Assembly (NCBI RefSeq): GCF_021654855.1
Contig: NZ_AP024202.1
Coordinates: 496,001 to 560,000, forward strand
Direction of reading: 5' to 3'
DNA: 64,000 nucleotides
Origin: Thiomicrorhabdus immobilis
Lineage (GTDB): Bacteria; Pseudomonadota; Gammaproteobacteria; Thiomicrospirales; Thiomicrospiraceae
Of this stretch, positions 1-9,765 are shown in pieces. A program made the translations under genes and the position numbers. The stretch's first letter is position 1. Every line of letters begins with the position of its first letter. The notes beneath the pieces were generated by a model that was given only the letters and a program-made list of their open reading frames with translations, was not told the DNA's origin and searched no databases.

Positions 1-357
1 ATTATTATAATCATGGAGGGATAATACGTAGGTTAAGCAGCCAGTTCGAGATAAAAGTTTACATAGGTCGATAAGCACCATTTATAAGTTGTTATAAGCC
101 GTACTGATTTTGAGTGAATGGCTTTTATATTTGATGGTTGTAATCAGGTCGGTAATGGCTAAACGCTTGGTAGTAATTTATGGAAGGGGGTGCAATAGCC
201 TTGTAAGGCTTCAGTCAAGAGATGGACTGTTGTTGGTTACATTGATGATTGCATGGATGAATGAGGGAATAATTTCATTGCGAAATTATCCCCATTTTGG
301 AATTGACGTGTTTTGGTAACTGCCATCAATCAATAAGAAAATCGATAACGGGTAAGC
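1..357. other. Gene-free left edge of the window
   Basis: No convincing gene is visible in these 357 bases downstream of the first chemoreceptor gene. Short open frames on the plus strand give low-complexity translations with no recognisable motif. The only structured element is a strong hairpin near 265-293. The stretch may include the 3' flank of a gene lying outside the window. Confidence 0.5.
265..293. terminator. Hairpin downstream of chemoreceptor gene
   Basis: GGGAATAATTTC (265-276) and GAAATTATCCCC (282-293) form a 12-bp stem with one mismatch and a 5-base loop. On the plus strand it is followed by ATTTT, on the minus strand by no T-run. It may end transcription of the minus-strand chemoreceptor operon or of a plus-strand gene outside the window. 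The direction is unclear. Confidence 0.4.
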
Positions 358-2331
358 TTAGCGCAACTTTGGAACCGTTGCCGTCGTTTCAAATTGGCGC
401 ACGCTGTCCGATAAAGACTCAACTTCTTGCACCACGGTATTGGCGGAACCCAAAGCTTGGTTGGCGACGTGAACATTGTGTTGTGTGGTTTTATCCATTT
501 CTGAAATTTGCTGATTCAGGTTTGCAATACTGTTCGCTTGTTCCAAACTCATTGAGGCCATTTCTGAAATCAGCTCACTTACACTGTTAATACCAGTATT
601 GATTTCACCTAAAGCATCGCCCGATTTTTCAACCAGCTGGGTTCCTGACTCAATCGCATTCACTGTATTATCTATCAGGCCTCTAATCTCTTTAGCGGCA
701 TCTGCTGATTTTTGGGCAAGGGTGCGAACTTCACCCGCCACCACGGCAAAACCTCTACCTTGTTCACCCGCTCGAGCGGCTTCAACCGCTGCGTTTAACG
801 CCAATAAGTTGGTTTGGAAAGCAATGCTATCAATCAAGCTTACAATCTCAGCAATTTTCTGGCTTGAGTTTTGAATGCTACGCATGGAATCTATCGTACT
901 ATTCATGACCGAGACGCCATCTTGTGCTTGTTGGCGCGCTCTGTCGGAGAGTTTATTCGCCTCAATGGCGCTATCTGCCGATTGTTTTACTTCATGGGTT
1001 ATGCGTTCCATGGTATCGGCAGTATGCTGAAGTTGCGAAGCCTGGCTAGATAGACTATTCGATAAAGAGACACTGTCTTTAGAAATGCTTTGCGAAGCTT
1101 GTTCTAATTTGCCATTCATATGAGTGACATTGTTTATCAGGATGTTCAAACTCTGGAAAGCCGAATTCATACCTTGTTTGATGGTATCCAGTTCACCTTT
1201 GTATTCGCCTTCAATCATCTGGTTCAAACGCCCGACCCTCAAGCGTTCGGATGCTTGGTTTATTTCAGTAAAGGCGTGTTGAACATCGTCTAATGCTTTA
1301 TTCACATCATCTTTAAGCAATCCAAGCTGGCCTTGAGCCTCTATCTGGATGCGCTGGCTAAAGTCCCCATTGGATAAGCCTTCCATTACGCTGATTAAAC
1401 GTGAGATAAGCGCTTCGGTTTGCTCCATTGCATGGTCCACTTTGACTTTAAGTTGGCCTTGTACCTTTGGATTCATCCGCACAGAGAAATTACCTTGGTT
1501 TAAACCATCCATGATCTCTTCTAAGCTGTTCATGGTATGGGTAACACTTTCTGCACTATGGTTCACGGCTGTTTTGAGTGTATTGATGTCACCAGCGAAC
1601 TCTTGTTTGATGCGTTGATCGAATTGTCCTGCAGCAATCGCACTCATGACATTGTTGATTTGTGAGAAGGCGGCCTGAATTGAGCTTAACAGTGTGTTGG
1701 TGGCAACCACTGAAGGGTGGGATTCATTTTCTGTAATGCGGGCAGAAAAGTCGGAGTCTTTAGAGACTTGATTGATGGTCTGCATCACACTGTTAGAAAC
1801 ATCCGCTTCACGTTTCATAATAACCGAGTAGTAAATCAATACGGCTGATTCAATCACCACAAACAACGCATGGAGAAAGGTGATGCCCCAACTGCAGTCA
1901 TAGTTGAATAACATAATGGGCATGCCGGCTATTTCAACTTGATTGAGTTGTAAATAAGTCACCAATAGGTGGTGAACGGCACCCACTGCCGCCGCTACAA
2001 CCACCACCAGCCAGTCTTTATAAAGTAGTAGGAAAGCCAATGCGACAAAGATGTGAAAGTGCATTTCGATGCGCCCCATCTCGGTTTGAATGAGAGTGGC
2101 GGAATAGAGCATAAGAAACACACCACTTAAAATACCAAAACCTCGCGTCCCTTTTAAGGTGAAAAAACTTAGTAAGATTAAAGTGGCAATCACCGCGGTC
2201 ATAGGAATGGCAAAACTGAAGGTGTCATAACCCAATGGCGCTAATAATGCGACAAATGGGATATGAGCCAGTAATATCAGCAACATTTTTTTATCTGCTG
2301 AAAGTAGCACAGGGTCTTTGGCGGTACTCAT
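358..2331 (-). CDS. Methyl-accepting chemotaxis protein with multi-helix membrane sensor
   Basis: This is a 657-residue chemoreceptor. Residues 15-185 are several closely spaced hydrophobic helices with little periplasmic domain. They carry conserved-looking histidines (MHFH and VHHL segments) that could bind a metal or haem, which is inference. HAMP-like and coiled-coil repeats fill about 190-400. The cytoplasmic signalling domain follows, with the hairpin tip ([20 protein letters not shown]) near residues 500-520, the site that contacts CheA/CheW. No CheR-binding pentapeptide is present at the C-terminus. Its ATG overlaps the stop of the upstream Sco-family gene by four bases (ATGA) and follows AGGAGAG, so the two are almost certainly co-translated. 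The ligand cannot be read from the sequence. Confidence 0.93.
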   Translation of the reverse strand: MSTAKDPVLLSADKKMLLILLAHIPFVALLAPLGYDTFSFAIPMTAVIATLILLSFFTLKGTRGFGILSGVFLMLYSATLIQTEMGRIEMHFHIFVALAFLLLYKDWLVVVVAAAVGAVHHLLVTYLQLNQVEIAGMPIMLFNYDCSWGITFLHALFVVIESAVLIYYSVIMKREADVSNSVMQTINQVSKDSDFSARITENESHPSVVATNTLLSSIQAAFSQINNVMSAIAAGQFDQRIKQEFAGDINTLKTAVNHSAESVTHTMNSLEEIMDGLNQGNFSVRMNPKVQGQLKVKVDHAMEQTEALISRLISVMEGLSNGDFSQRIQIEAQGQLGLLKDDVNKALDDVQHAFTEINQASERLRVGRLNQMIEGEYKGELDTIKQGMNSAFQSLNILINNVTHMNGKLEQASQSISKDSVSLSNSLSSQASQLQHTADTMERITHEVKQSADSAIEANKLSDRARQQAQDGVSVMNSTIDSMRSIQNSSQKIAEIVSLIDSIAFQTNLLALNAAVEAARAGEQGRGFAVVAGEVRTLAQKSADAAKEIRGLIDNTVNAIESGTQLVEKSGDALGEINTGINSVSELISEMASMSLEQANSIANLNQQISEMDKTTQHNVHVANQALGSANTVVQEVESLSDSVRQFETTATVPKLR

Positions 2332-2981
2332 AAACTCTCCTTTGAGTGGCTTTGAGGTTTTTCAGTGTCATTTTTCAGTGATTTGCTTCTTAGTTTATTT
2401 AAGTCTTCAATCACTTTGTCATAACGTAAATAGGTGTTTTGGTAAACCAAACGGATTTGACCATTCGGGTCAATCAAAAAAATATTACCGGGGTGGGATA
2501 TCTCATAATCCTTACCGAGATTGGTACCGCCATCCGCAAAAAAGTAGGCTTTATATAAGCTGGCTACTTTTTGGATTTGGGCCATTGACTCAGCGGTTAA
2601 GGCATAAAAATTTTGTCCAAACTGGTTGAAGTAGTCATTCAGCATGCTGTTTGAATCGCGTTTAGGGTCCATGGTGACAAAGATAAAATCTAAGTCGCTA
2701 TTATCCGTTTGATGATTGATGTTAAACATCACCCCAACTTGATTATGACAAACCTCGTTGCAGTTCAGATAACCGAAATACAAGAAAGTGAATTTCCCCT
2801 TATGTTCAGCCAAACTATGCGGCTGGTTTTGGGTATCCCTTAAAGTAAAGTCGGGCGCGGTTTCATCCACTTTTCGTCCATAATACTCTCCGGTTGTAAT
2901 CAAGTAAAATGCCATAGGCATGATAATCATGACAAGAAGAGTAAGAGTCAGCAGTCCAAAGAATAATGGTCTATGCGTCAT
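2328..2981 (-). CDS. SCO1/SenC/PrrC family thioredoxin-fold protein
   Basis: This 217-residue protein has one N-terminal membrane anchor (about 7-29) and a thioredoxin-fold domain facing the periplasm. The family signature is intact: C74 and C78 in the CNEVC motif and a distal histidine, H163, in ISHPG. These are the three ligands Sco proteins use to bind copper when helping assemble the CuA centre of cytochrome oxidase. Some relatives act as thiol-disulfide reductases or redox sensors. No oxidase gene is adjacent. Instead the gene overlaps the following chemoreceptor by four bases, which suggests a role in redox or copper-linked chemotaxis (inference). Confidence 0.9.
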   Translation of the reverse strand: MTHRPLFFGLLTLTLLVMIIMPMAFYLITTGEYYGRKVDETAPDFTLRDTQNQPHSLAEHKGKFTFLYFGYLNCNEVCHNQVGVMFNINHQTDNSDLDFIFVTMDPKRDSNSMLNDYFNQFGQNFYALTAESMAQIQKVASLYKAYFFADGGTNLGKDYEISHPGNIFLIDPNGQIRLVYQNTYLRYDKVIEDLNKLRSKSLKNDTEKPQSHSKESL

Positions 2982-2996
2982 CGGTTTTTTTCATCA

Positions 2997-3025
2997 TTTT
3001 TATATAAACCTTTTTTATATAAACC
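2997..3025. repeat. 14-bp direct repeat upstream of the Sco gene
   Basis: TTTTTATATAAACC occurs at 2997-3010 and again at 3012-3025, one base apart. It lies 16-44 bases upstream of the Sco gene start, where a promoter or leader would be expected. It may be a tandem duplication or a pair of operator half-sites on the same DNA face (period 15, not 10-11). Confidence 0.6.
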
Positions 3026-3149
3026 TTCCCTGAACAACGTCTTAACGCTTTTATATGATGGTGATTGAACTTTATCAATAACAAAGTTGTGACTTTGAAA
3101 GCCGTATTTCAATTATGTATTTTAATTGAAAACCAAGCGAAAATTGTGC

Positions 3150-3839
3150 CTACAGTTGCCAGTCGATACCTTGTTTTTGATGCTGTTTTAGATAGTGGTT
3201 CACCTTAGAAAAGGGTTTGCTGCCAAAAAAACCACGATAGGCTGACAGCGGAGAAGGGTGCGGGCTTTCAATCACCAAGTGTTTTTGTCGATCAATCATC
3301 TTGCCTTTTTTCTGAGCATAGGCTCCCCACAAAATAAATACCGTATGTTCGGTCTTTTGATTGACTGTGGCGATAATGGCATCGGTGAATTGCTCCCATC
3401 CTTTGTTTTGATGGGCGTTGGCCTTGCCTGCTTCGACCGTTAATACCGCGTTGAGTAACAAAACACCTTGTTCTGCCCAGGGCTGCAAATAACCCGTATG
3501 GTCATTATTAATGCCTAAGTCATCTTGTAGTTCTTTATTGATATTCAGCAATGATTTAGGTAACGGCTTAACGTGTTTTTGCACAGAAAAACACAATCCA
3601 TGGGCATGCCCAGGTGTTGGATAGGGGTCTTGTCCCAAAATAACCACCTTAACTTGATCAAGCGGCGTGCTATTGAGGGCGTTAAACCATTCATTGCCTT
3701 TAGGTAAAATCTGTTTTCCCTGTTGTTTTTCAGCAAGTAAAAAAGCCTTTAGCTGTTGCATATAGGGTTTGGAAAACTCGGCCTCTAGATAAGGTAGCCA
3801 GCTACTGTCCAGTTTTATCTGTGAATTATCTTGAATCAT
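3150..3839 (-). CDS. ung: Uracil-DNA glycosylase, family 1
   Basis: Ung removes uracil from DNA arising by cytosine deamination or dUTP misincorporation, starting base excision repair. The 229-residue protein carries the water-activating loop GQDPYP (69-74, catalytic Asp71) and the minor-groove intercalation loop HPSPL (194-198) with the catalytic histidine. The frame is open upstream to 3890, which would overlap pdxH by 11 bases. I prefer the ATG at 3839 because the protein then starts at the normal family position ([10 protein letters not shown]) and length. It follows pdxH by 40 bases on the same strand and is probably co-transcribed. Confidence 0.95.
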   Translation of the reverse strand: MIQDNSQIKLDSSWLPYLEAEFSKPYMQQLKAFLLAEKQQGKQILPKGNEWFNALNSTPLDQVKVVILGQDPYPTPGHAHGLCFSVQKHVKPLPKSLLNINKELQDDLGINNDHTGYLQPWAEQGVLLLNAVLTVEAGKANAHQNKGWEQFTDAIIATVNQKTEHTVFILWGAYAQKKGKMIDRQKHLVIESPHPSPLSAYRGFFGSKPFSKVNHYLKQHQKQGIDWQL

Positions 3840-3879
3840 ATATTTCGAGTTACATTGACTATGTTTGTATACGGAAAAT

Positions 3880-4536
3880 TTAAGGCGCAAGCCTGTCTAT
3901 TGACCAGGCCTGGTGACTTTCTGCCGGTTGTTTTTCAAAGACAAAACGGTCATGTAAACGGTTAGGGCGACCTTGCCAAAATTCAAAACGATTCGGGATA
4001 AGGCGATACCCTCCCCAAAGTTCGGGGCGCTTGACCTCCACAAGTTCGTAAAGCTGTTCTTGAATGGCATAGTTTTGCTCTAGGGTTTTGCGTCCAGGGA
4101 CAACAGCGCTTTGCTGAGAACTGGCCGCGGCTAATTGACTATCACGAGGGCGAGAATGAAAATAACGTTCGGATTGTTCAACGGAGACTTTTTCAAGCGT
4201 CCCTTCTATGCGTATTTGGCGATCCATCTGTGGCCAAAAAAACAGCAACGCCGCTTTGGCGTTTTGAGCAATTTGCTGGCCTTTATCACTGTCGTAATGG
4301 GTATAGAATACCAAGCCGGTATCATCGCTTTCTTTGAGTAGAACTACACGACTATGGGGTTGCCCGGCGTTATCAACGGTAGACACCGACATGGCAGTAG
4401 GGTCAAGGATTTGATTGGCCAACGCTTGATCCATCCAGTGAGTGAATTGCTTGAAAGGATCGCTAGAAAGTTCATCTCTAGAGAGTTCAGTATAGTCGTA
4501 TTCACGACGTTCTTGATGGTAGTCTCGATTTGGCAT
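3880..4536 (-). CDS. pdxH: Pyridoxamine/pyridoxine 5'-phosphate oxidase
   Basis: PdxH uses FMN and oxygen to oxidise pyridoxine or pyridoxamine 5'-phosphate to pyridoxal 5'-phosphate, the last step of vitamin B6 synthesis and salvage. The 218-residue length is typical. Family segments are present throughout: the N-terminal DPF..F..W substrate region, the FMN-binding stretch [12 protein letters not shown], the [13 protein letters not shown] helix, ELWGGYRL, and the C-terminal RPNRLHDR through RLAP. It is divergent from parE, with 64 bases between their starts that must hold both promoters. A full copy of the iterated palindrome encodes QAW near its C-terminus. Confidence 0.97.
   Translation of the reverse strand: MPNRDYHQERREYDYTELSRDELSSDPFKQFTHWMDQALANQILDPTAMSVSTVDNAGQPHSRVVLLKESDDTGLVFYTHYDSDKGQQIAQNAKAALLFFWPQMDRQIRIEGTLEKVSVEQSERYFHSRPRDSQLAAASSQQSAVVPGRKTLEQNYAIQEQLYELVEVKRPELWGGYRLIPNRFEFWQGRPNRLHDRFVFEKQPAESHQAWSIDRLAP
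3903..3914. repeat. ACCAGGCCTGGT palindrome, exact, in pdxH
   Basis: Exact copy, read on the minus strand as codons CAG GCC TGG (Gln-Ala-Trp) in the C-terminal region of PdxH. Confidence 0.95.
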
Positions 4537-4600
4537 AATAATGTGATATCATTTTGAATTGAATTATCTTTCAGCCCATTTTATCACTAGGAATTTTTCT

Positions 4601-6487
4601 GTGAGCGAAAACTATAACGCATCCGAAATCGAAGTCTTAACCGGACTAGATCCTGTCCGCAAACGTCCTGGAATGTATACCGATACGACTCGTCCCAACC
4701 ACTTAGCGCAAGAGGTAATCGACAATAGTGTGGATGAAGCGATTGCAGGTTTTGCAACGGAGATTAGCGTTATCCATTACAAAGATGGTTCCATGAGTAT
4801 TCAAGATAACGGCCGAGGTATGCCTGTGGATATTCACCCTGAAGAGGGAGTGCCTGGTGTCGAGGTCATCATGACACGATTACATGCCGGGGGGAAATTC
4901 TCCAACAAGGCGTATCAGTTTTCGGGTGGTTTGCATGGTGTGGGTATCTCTGTGGTGAATGCCTTATCCAAGAAAGTGGAAATTCAAATCAAGCGCGATT
5001 CTAAATTACATGCCATCAGTTTTGCCAATGGCGACTTGCTTGAACCCTTAAGTGTTATCGGCAAGGTCGGCAAGAAAAATACCGGAACCTATGTACGCTT
5101 TTGGCCGGATGCGTCGTTTTTTGATTCCCCCAAATACGCCTTAGGACGTTTAACCCATCTATTACGCGCCAAAGCGGTGTTAAGTCCTGGCTTAAAGATC
5201 AGCTTTACCGATGAAGTCACTGGAGAAACCCAAGAGTGGTTTTATGAAAATGGTTTAAAAGACTATTTAAATGATGCGTTAGATGGTCAAGACAGAGTGC
5301 CGATAGAAGGTTTTATCGGCAGTAGCCTATCTGAAAATGAAGGGGTGGAGTGGGCGATTACCTGGTTGGTTGAGCCGAACGAAAGTTTGATGGAAAGTTA
5401 TGTCAACCTGATTCCCACGCCGCAAGGTGGTACCCATGTAAATGGTTTACGTGCCGGGGCGACTGATGCGATTCGAGAGTTTTGCGAGTTCCGCAATCTG
5501 ATCCCACGCGGTGTGAAAATCACACCGGAAGACGCTTGGCTCAATGTGGCATTTGTTCTTTCCGCTAAAATCAGAGAGCCGCAGTTTGCCGGGCAAACCA
5601 AAGAGCGCCTGTCCTCGAGAGAGTGTGTGCCGTTTATCTCCGGAGTGGTCAAAGATGCCTTGAGTCTGTGGTTGAACCAACATACCGAAGTGGCTGAAAA
5701 AATTGCCGAGATGGTGATTAACAATGCCTCAAACCGCAGTAAAAAAGCCAAAAAAGTCACCCGTAAAAAAATCACCTCGGGCCCGGCATTACCAGGTAAA
5801 TTAGCCGATTGTACCGAAAACGATTTAACCCGTACCGAACTGTTTTTGGTTGAGGGTGACTCTGCGGGTGGTTCTGCCAAACAAGCGCGAGATAAAAACT
5901 TCCAAGCGATTATGCCGTTACGCGGTAAGATTTTAAATACCTGGGAAGTCGAGTCCGGCCAGGTATTGGCTTCGCAAGAGATTCACGATATCAGTGTCGC
6001 CATCGGGGTTGATCCAGGTTCGGAAGATTTAAGTGGCTTACGTTACGGTAAAATCTGCATTTTGGCCGATGCCGACTCCGATGGTCTGCATATCGCCACG
6101 CTGATTTGTGCGCTATTTGTGCGTCACTTTTCTAAGTTGGTAGAAGAGGGGCATATCTATGTGGCGATGCCGCCTTTATATCGTGTGGATGTGGGCAAGC
6201 AGGTGTTTTATGCTTTGGACGAACCCGAGCGACAAGGTATTTTAGACCGCATCCAAGCAGAGAAAATGACCGGTAAAGTGTCGGTCACCCGATTCAAAGG
6301 ATTGGGGGAAATGAATCCTTCACAGTTAAGAGAAACCACCATGCTGCCAGAAACCCGTCGATTGGTGCAATTACAGCTGCACGGCACGGAAGATGTGAAT
6401 GAGGTTATGGATAAGTTATTGGCTAAAAAGCGCGCCAGTGACCGTAAGGTTTGGTTGGAAGATAAAGGCGACCTAGCCGAGGTTTGA
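4601..6487 (+). CDS. parE: DNA topoisomerase IV subunit B
   Basis: ParE is the ATPase subunit of topoisomerase IV, which decatenates daughter chromosomes together with ParC (encoded at 12885). The protein has the GHKL ATPase domain (EVIDNSVDEA, DNGRGMPVDIH, HGVGISVVNALS), a transducer domain, and the TOPRIM domain with EGDSAGG and the metal-binding DADSDG motif. An ATG at 4559 is in frame, but I choose the GTG at 4601. It is preceded by AGGA at eight bases, and SENYNASEIEVLTGLDPVR matches the usual ParE N-terminus, giving 628 residues. EGDSAGGSAKQ and the length favour ParE over GyrB. A strong terminator follows at 6575. Confidence 0.96.
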   Translation: MSENYNASEIEVLTGLDPVRKRPGMYTDTTRPNHLAQEVIDNSVDEAIAGFATEISVIHYKDGSMSIQDNGRGMPVDIHPEEGVPGVEVIMTRLHAGGKFSNKAYQFSGGLHGVGISVVNALSKKVEIQIKRDSKLHAISFANGDLLEPLSVIGKVGKKNTGTYVRFWPDASFFDSPKYALGRLTHLLRAKAVLSPGLKISFTDEVTGETQEWFYENGLKDYLNDALDGQDRVPIEGFIGSSLSENEGVEWAITWLVEPNESLMESYVNLIPTPQGGTHVNGLRAGATDAIREFCEFRNLIPRGVKITPEDAWLNVAFVLSAKIREPQFAGQTKERLSSRECVPFISGVVKDALSLWLNQHTEVAEKIAEMVINNASNRSKKAKKVTRKKITSGPALPGKLADCTENDLTRTELFLVEGDSAGGSAKQARDKNFQAIMPLRGKILNTWEVESGQVLASQEIHDISVAIGVDPGSEDLSGLRYGKICILADADSDGLHIATLICALFVRHFSKLVEEGHIYVAMPPLYRVDVGKQVFYALDEPERQGILDRIQAEKMTGKVSVTRFKGLGEMNPSQLRETTMLPETRRLVQLQLHGTEDVNEVMDKLLAKKRASDRKVWLEDKGDLAEV

Positions 6488-6574
6488 TATTTGTCATATT
6501 GATAACGCCTTCATGGTTTTGTCAGCTATCTATTGTGCGTTTTAATCTACAATAACGTTACAAAATTTTATTTT

Positions 6575-6613
6575 AAAGCCCTAAGTTTCTAGAATTTAGG
6601 GCTTTTTGTTTTT
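6575..6613 (+). terminator. Rho-independent terminator of parE
   Basis: AAAGCCCTAA and TTTAGGGCTTT form a 9-10 bp stem around a 10-base loop, followed by a T-rich tract. It lies 88 bases past the parE stop and just upstream of the next gene. Confidence 0.85.
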
Positions 6614-6624
6614 AGGGAACTCTC

Positions 6625-7218
6625 ATGTATCAGTCGTCTTATCCGTTGTTTTCAAGCCCGTTCAAGTTGTTTTATGGCGTTGTTTTTAGTGTTTTGGTTT
6701 TGTCACCAGGCCTGGTGAGTTCAGCGGAAACTCAAGTGAATCAAGACTATCATTTGAGTTTGTATAAGGATGTTCAGGATTCGGTTGATGCCTTGGAACT
6801 GTTTACCAAGGCTGAGCAGACACGTGAGTTTTTTGGCATTAGCTGTTCAATGCAGTCACCGATGCCGCTCATTCAGGTGATTTTATTCGATGATGAAATC
6901 ATGAGTGAAACGACTAAATTACTGTCGGTAAAGCTGTTTGTAGACGGCGTTGAGCAAGAAGGGGTGATGAATGGGGTTGTTAAGGTGATTGATACTTCTG
7001 AAGAGTTATCCAATAAAATACGCCTTGAGTTAGTGGCTGAGAGGGGAACTTCGTTACAAAATCTGCAGCAGCAATATAAAGATTTACTTAATCGTTTACA
7101 ACAAGGTCAAGAATTAACCATTCAATTAAGGCATAGAAGCTTAGAGCCAAAGAGTCTCAATTTTTCTTTGCACGGCTTGAAAGAGTTGCTAAAGCCCCAT
7201 CAATCCGTATGTTTTTAA
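6625..7218 (+). CDS. Exported protein of unknown function
   Basis: I do not recognise this 197-residue protein. It begins with a hydrophobic segment (about 14-33) ending in VSSAE, consistent with a Sec signal peptide, so it is probably periplasmic. The rest is soluble, with a single internal cysteine (FGISCSMQ), a C-terminal cysteine and a Q/L-rich, possibly coiled stretch around 145-165. It lies alone between the parE terminator and a convergent chemoreceptor gene, with AGGGAA upstream of the ATG. An exact iterated palindrome encodes PGLV inside its signal peptide, so that sequence is set by the DNA word as much as by the protein. Confidence 0.7.
   Translation: MYQSSYPLFSSPFKLFYGVVFSVLVLSPGLVSSAETQVNQDYHLSLYKDVQDSVDALELFTKAEQTREFFGISCSMQSPMPLIQVILFDDEIMSETTKLLSVKLFVDGVEQEGVMNGVVKVIDTSEELSNKIRLELVAERGTSLQNLQQQYKDLLNRLQQGQELTIQLRHRSLEPKSLNFSLHGLKELLKPHQSVCF
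6705..6716. repeat. ACCAGGCCTGGT palindrome, exact, in signal peptide
   Basis: Exact copy read as CCA GGC CTG GTG (Pro-Gly-Leu-Val), a different frame from the pdxH copy. Confidence 0.95.
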
Positions 7219-7264
7219 AATAACCATATAACGTCAAAACAGATTTGTTGTTAGAAAACCAAAT

Positions 7265-7294
7265 TGGTGAATGAGCTCATTCACCAGGCCTGGT
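7265..7294. repeat. 22-bp palindrome fused to an iterated palindrome
   Basis: A perfect 22-bp palindrome with arms TGGTGAATGAG and CTCATTCACCA spans 7265-7286. It shares its last four bases with an exact ACCAGGCCTGGT at 7283-7294. It sits between the convergent unknown exported gene and the PAS chemoreceptor gene. It could be a bidirectional transcription barrier, but there is no T-run on either strand. Confidence 0.85.
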
Positions 7295-7303
7295 TTGTTG
7301 GTA

Positions 7304-9694
7304 TTAAAACTCACTCCATTCATCTTCATTACTGTTTTTAGCGGGTTCAGAATTTATTGTAGGAGCCGTTGCTTGAGGTTTGTGTCTCGTTTGTTCACTC
7401 TTCGATGGGGCTGGGGATGCTGAGTGAGCTATTTGTGGTTTGTTCTGCTCTGGTTTGATGTCAGCTGAAGCAATAGTGACGCCGTTGCTTTGGTTGTCAA
7501 ATTTGAAGTGGCTGATAAACTCCGCTTGTTTGGTGGACTCTTCACTCATATTCCCTGCGGTGGCTGAAAGTTCCTCTACAAGTGCGGCGTTTTGCTGAGT
7601 GACTTCATCGAGTTGTCCTATGGCAAGGTTGACTTGTTGAATGCCTTGGGATTGTTCATTGGTTGTTGTATACACTTGAGAGACAAGGTCTTCGACTTCT
7701 TGAATGCTGTGAACCATTTTTTCAAATACGCTGTTGGTCTCTTCAACTAAGCTAGTACCCGTGGTAATTTGTTGTATCGCTGAGCCAATAAGGGTTGAGA
7801 TGTCTTTAGCGGCTTCGGCCGATTTACTGGCAAGGTTTCGGACTTCTCCAGCAACCACGGCAAAGCCGCGACCATGTTCGCCTGCTCTTGCCGCTTCAAC
7901 GGCGGCATTAAGTGCTAATAGATTGGTTTGGAAGGCAATGCTATCAATCACCGAAGTGATTTCACCAATTTTTTTACTCAGTTCAGTAATGCCTGCCATC
8001 GCTTCAAGGGTTTTGTTCATTACATCAATACCGCTACTGGCTTGTGTAACTGTTTCATGGGCAAGTTTATTCGCCTGAATCGAGTTATCGGTTGAATTTT
8101 TAAGTGTTGCGGTCAGCTCTTCCATGCTTGCCGCCGTTTCTTCAAGCGAGGCGGCTTGCTCCTGGGTTCTTTGAGATAAATCCTCACTGGCTACCGCGAC
8201 TTCTCTCGCCATACCGCCAATTTCTTGTGCACCGGTATTTACTCGGCTTAAGGTGTGACTGAAACTTTTTATAGCATCGTTTGTGGCGGTCTGCATTTCT
8301 AATAGTTCCGCTTGATATTCACCTGATAAACGATGGGTCAGGTCTCCTGTCGCCATGTTGGATAAAATGACATTCAGATTTTCTGTGATTTGAGAAAAGT
8401 TTTCCAACAGTAGGTTGATGGATTGTGAAATCTGTAATTCAAATCCATGCAGTTTCGTCTCATCTATACGACGTGATAGGATGCCTTTAGCGGCATCGGC
8501 AATAATGCTTTCAATGTTCTCTTCGATAGCCAATTGATCGGTCATATTTTTCCATTCGGCTACTGTCCCAATACGATTATTGTTTTCATCAAAAATCGGA
8601 TCAACAATTAAATCAATGATGGCGTTTCCCACATGGATTCTCGATTGATAACTTTCTTTTAGGTTGTCTAGTAGGGAAGCCTGGTGTTCCGGGTGTTGGT
8701 GAAATACATCAATGCTTTGACGTATCAATTTGTCACTATCAAAGTTAGGAAGGTCTTTTTTGATTTCATTCTCAACACTTTTAAGCATCTGAATAACGGA
8801 ATCATTCATAAATATAATGCTACGGAATCGGTCGATAACCATGATATTGGACGATGCGGCTTTAAGTGCGCTTTCAACACGCATGGAGTTCGCTAACGCC
8901 GCCTTAACATCATCCAAGTCCGCACCGAGCTTGATTTGCATCGACTTCAAACGACCGAAAGTCTTGGATACCAGGCTGTTGCCCCTTGAGTCGATTTCTC
9001 CGTGAAAGTTCCCCTCGGAAATAGCCGTGATTTTTTCAGACAACAGATTGAGGCGTTTACCATTTAGCCAGCTGCTCAAGACAATTAGAAAGACCAGCGC
9101 GATATCAATAACTTCAAATACGACTGTGGGAATGACGCTTTCAATTTCAGGGAACAGTAGGGTGGTAAAAATCGATACGAGTAGAAGTGTGGATAATATA
9201 AAGGCAATCGCAGATTGATTGAGTTGCAAAAGAGGGTTGAAAGTTTCGGTCAGGTTTTTAACATTACCGTTGCGAAGGGCTATTTTGCCTTTAGCGATCA
9301 GTCGGTAGGCATTTTCAGCGGCGGAAATCTGTTCTCTGGTTGCCGGAGTTCTTACCGACATATAACCAGTCATTTCGCCATGTTCAAATATTGGCGTCGC
9401 ATTTGCAATTACCCAATAGTGGTCGCCGTTTTTTCTACGGTTTTTTACGGTTTGCGACCAGGGTTTACCTTCTTTTAAGGTTGACCAAAAATCCTCAAAT
9501 ACAGCAGCGGGAACATCAGGATGGCGCAAGATATTGTGAGGTTGACCGACCAGTTCACTCCAGGAAAAACCACTTGCTTCAATAAAGGCTTCATTCGCGG
9601 ATATGATATTGCCGCGCAAGTCGGTCCTTGAAACAATCGTAGTATCTTTAGGTAGATTGAATTCTTTTTGGGTAACAAGTCCATTGTCTCGCAT
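7304..9694 (-). CDS. PAS-domain methyl-accepting chemotaxis protein (Aer-like)
   Basis: This 796-residue receptor starts with a cytoplasmic PAS domain (about 15-125) of the Aer type, including [22 protein letters not shown]. Two adjacent membrane helices (about 163-210), a HAMP domain, a second PAS-like region (about 275-390), and the signalling domain with [20 protein letters not shown] follow. The Aer-like layout suggests redox or energy sensing through a bound flavin (family knowledge). The C-terminus DEWSEF fits the xWxxF pentapeptide that tethers CheR or CheB, so it is a high-abundance type receptor with its own adaptation docking site. A c-di-GMP-I riboswitch precedes it at 9790-9865. 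AAAGG lies upstream of the ATG. Confidence 0.95.
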   Translation of the reverse strand: MRDNGLVTQKEFNLPKDTTIVSRTDLRGNIISANEAFIEASGFSWSELVGQPHNILRHPDVPAAVFEDFWSTLKEGKPWSQTVKNRRKNGDHYWVIANATPIFEHGEMTGYMSVRTPATREQISAAENAYRLIAKGKIALRNGNVKNLTETFNPLLQLNQSAIAFILSTLLLVSIFTTLLFPEIESVIPTVVFEVIDIALVFLIVLSSWLNGKRLNLLSEKITAISEGNFHGEIDSRGNSLVSKTFGRLKSMQIKLGADLDDVKAALANSMRVESALKAASSNIMVIDRFRSIIFMNDSVIQMLKSVENEIKKDLPNFDSDKLIRQSIDVFHQHPEHQASLLDNLKESYQSRIHVGNAIIDLIVDPIFDENNNRIGTVAEWKNMTDQLAIEENIESIIADAAKGILSRRIDETKLHGFELQISQSINLLLENFSQITENLNVILSNMATGDLTHRLSGEYQAELLEMQTATNDAIKSFSHTLSRVNTGAQEIGGMAREVAVASEDLSQRTQEQAASLEETAASMEELTATLKNSTDNSIQANKLAHETVTQASSGIDVMNKTLEAMAGITELSKKIGEITSVIDSIAFQTNLLALNAAVEAARAGEHGRGFAVVAGEVRNLASKSAEAAKDISTLIGSAIQQITTGTSLVEETNSVFEKMVHSIQEVEDLVSQVYTTTNEQSQGIQQVNLAIGQLDEVTQQNAALVEELSATAGNMSEESTKQAEFISHFKFDNQSNGVTIASADIKPEQNKPQIAHSASPAPSKSEQTRHKPQATAPTINSEPAKNSNEDEWSEF

Positions 9695-9765
9695 GCTACG
9701 TTTACCTTTATTGGATTTGGTTGTTTTTTATCTATTCTGATTCTATTTTAGGAAGCCTGTTCTAT

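Noticed and set aside
110-590. Plus-strand open frames of 69 and 97 codons at the left edge
   Set aside because: No recognisable motif or good ribosome-binding site. The second is antisense to the chemoreceptor C-terminus.
5398-5880. 160-codon antisense frame in parE
   Set aside because: Shadow of the parE reading frame; no domain or start signal.
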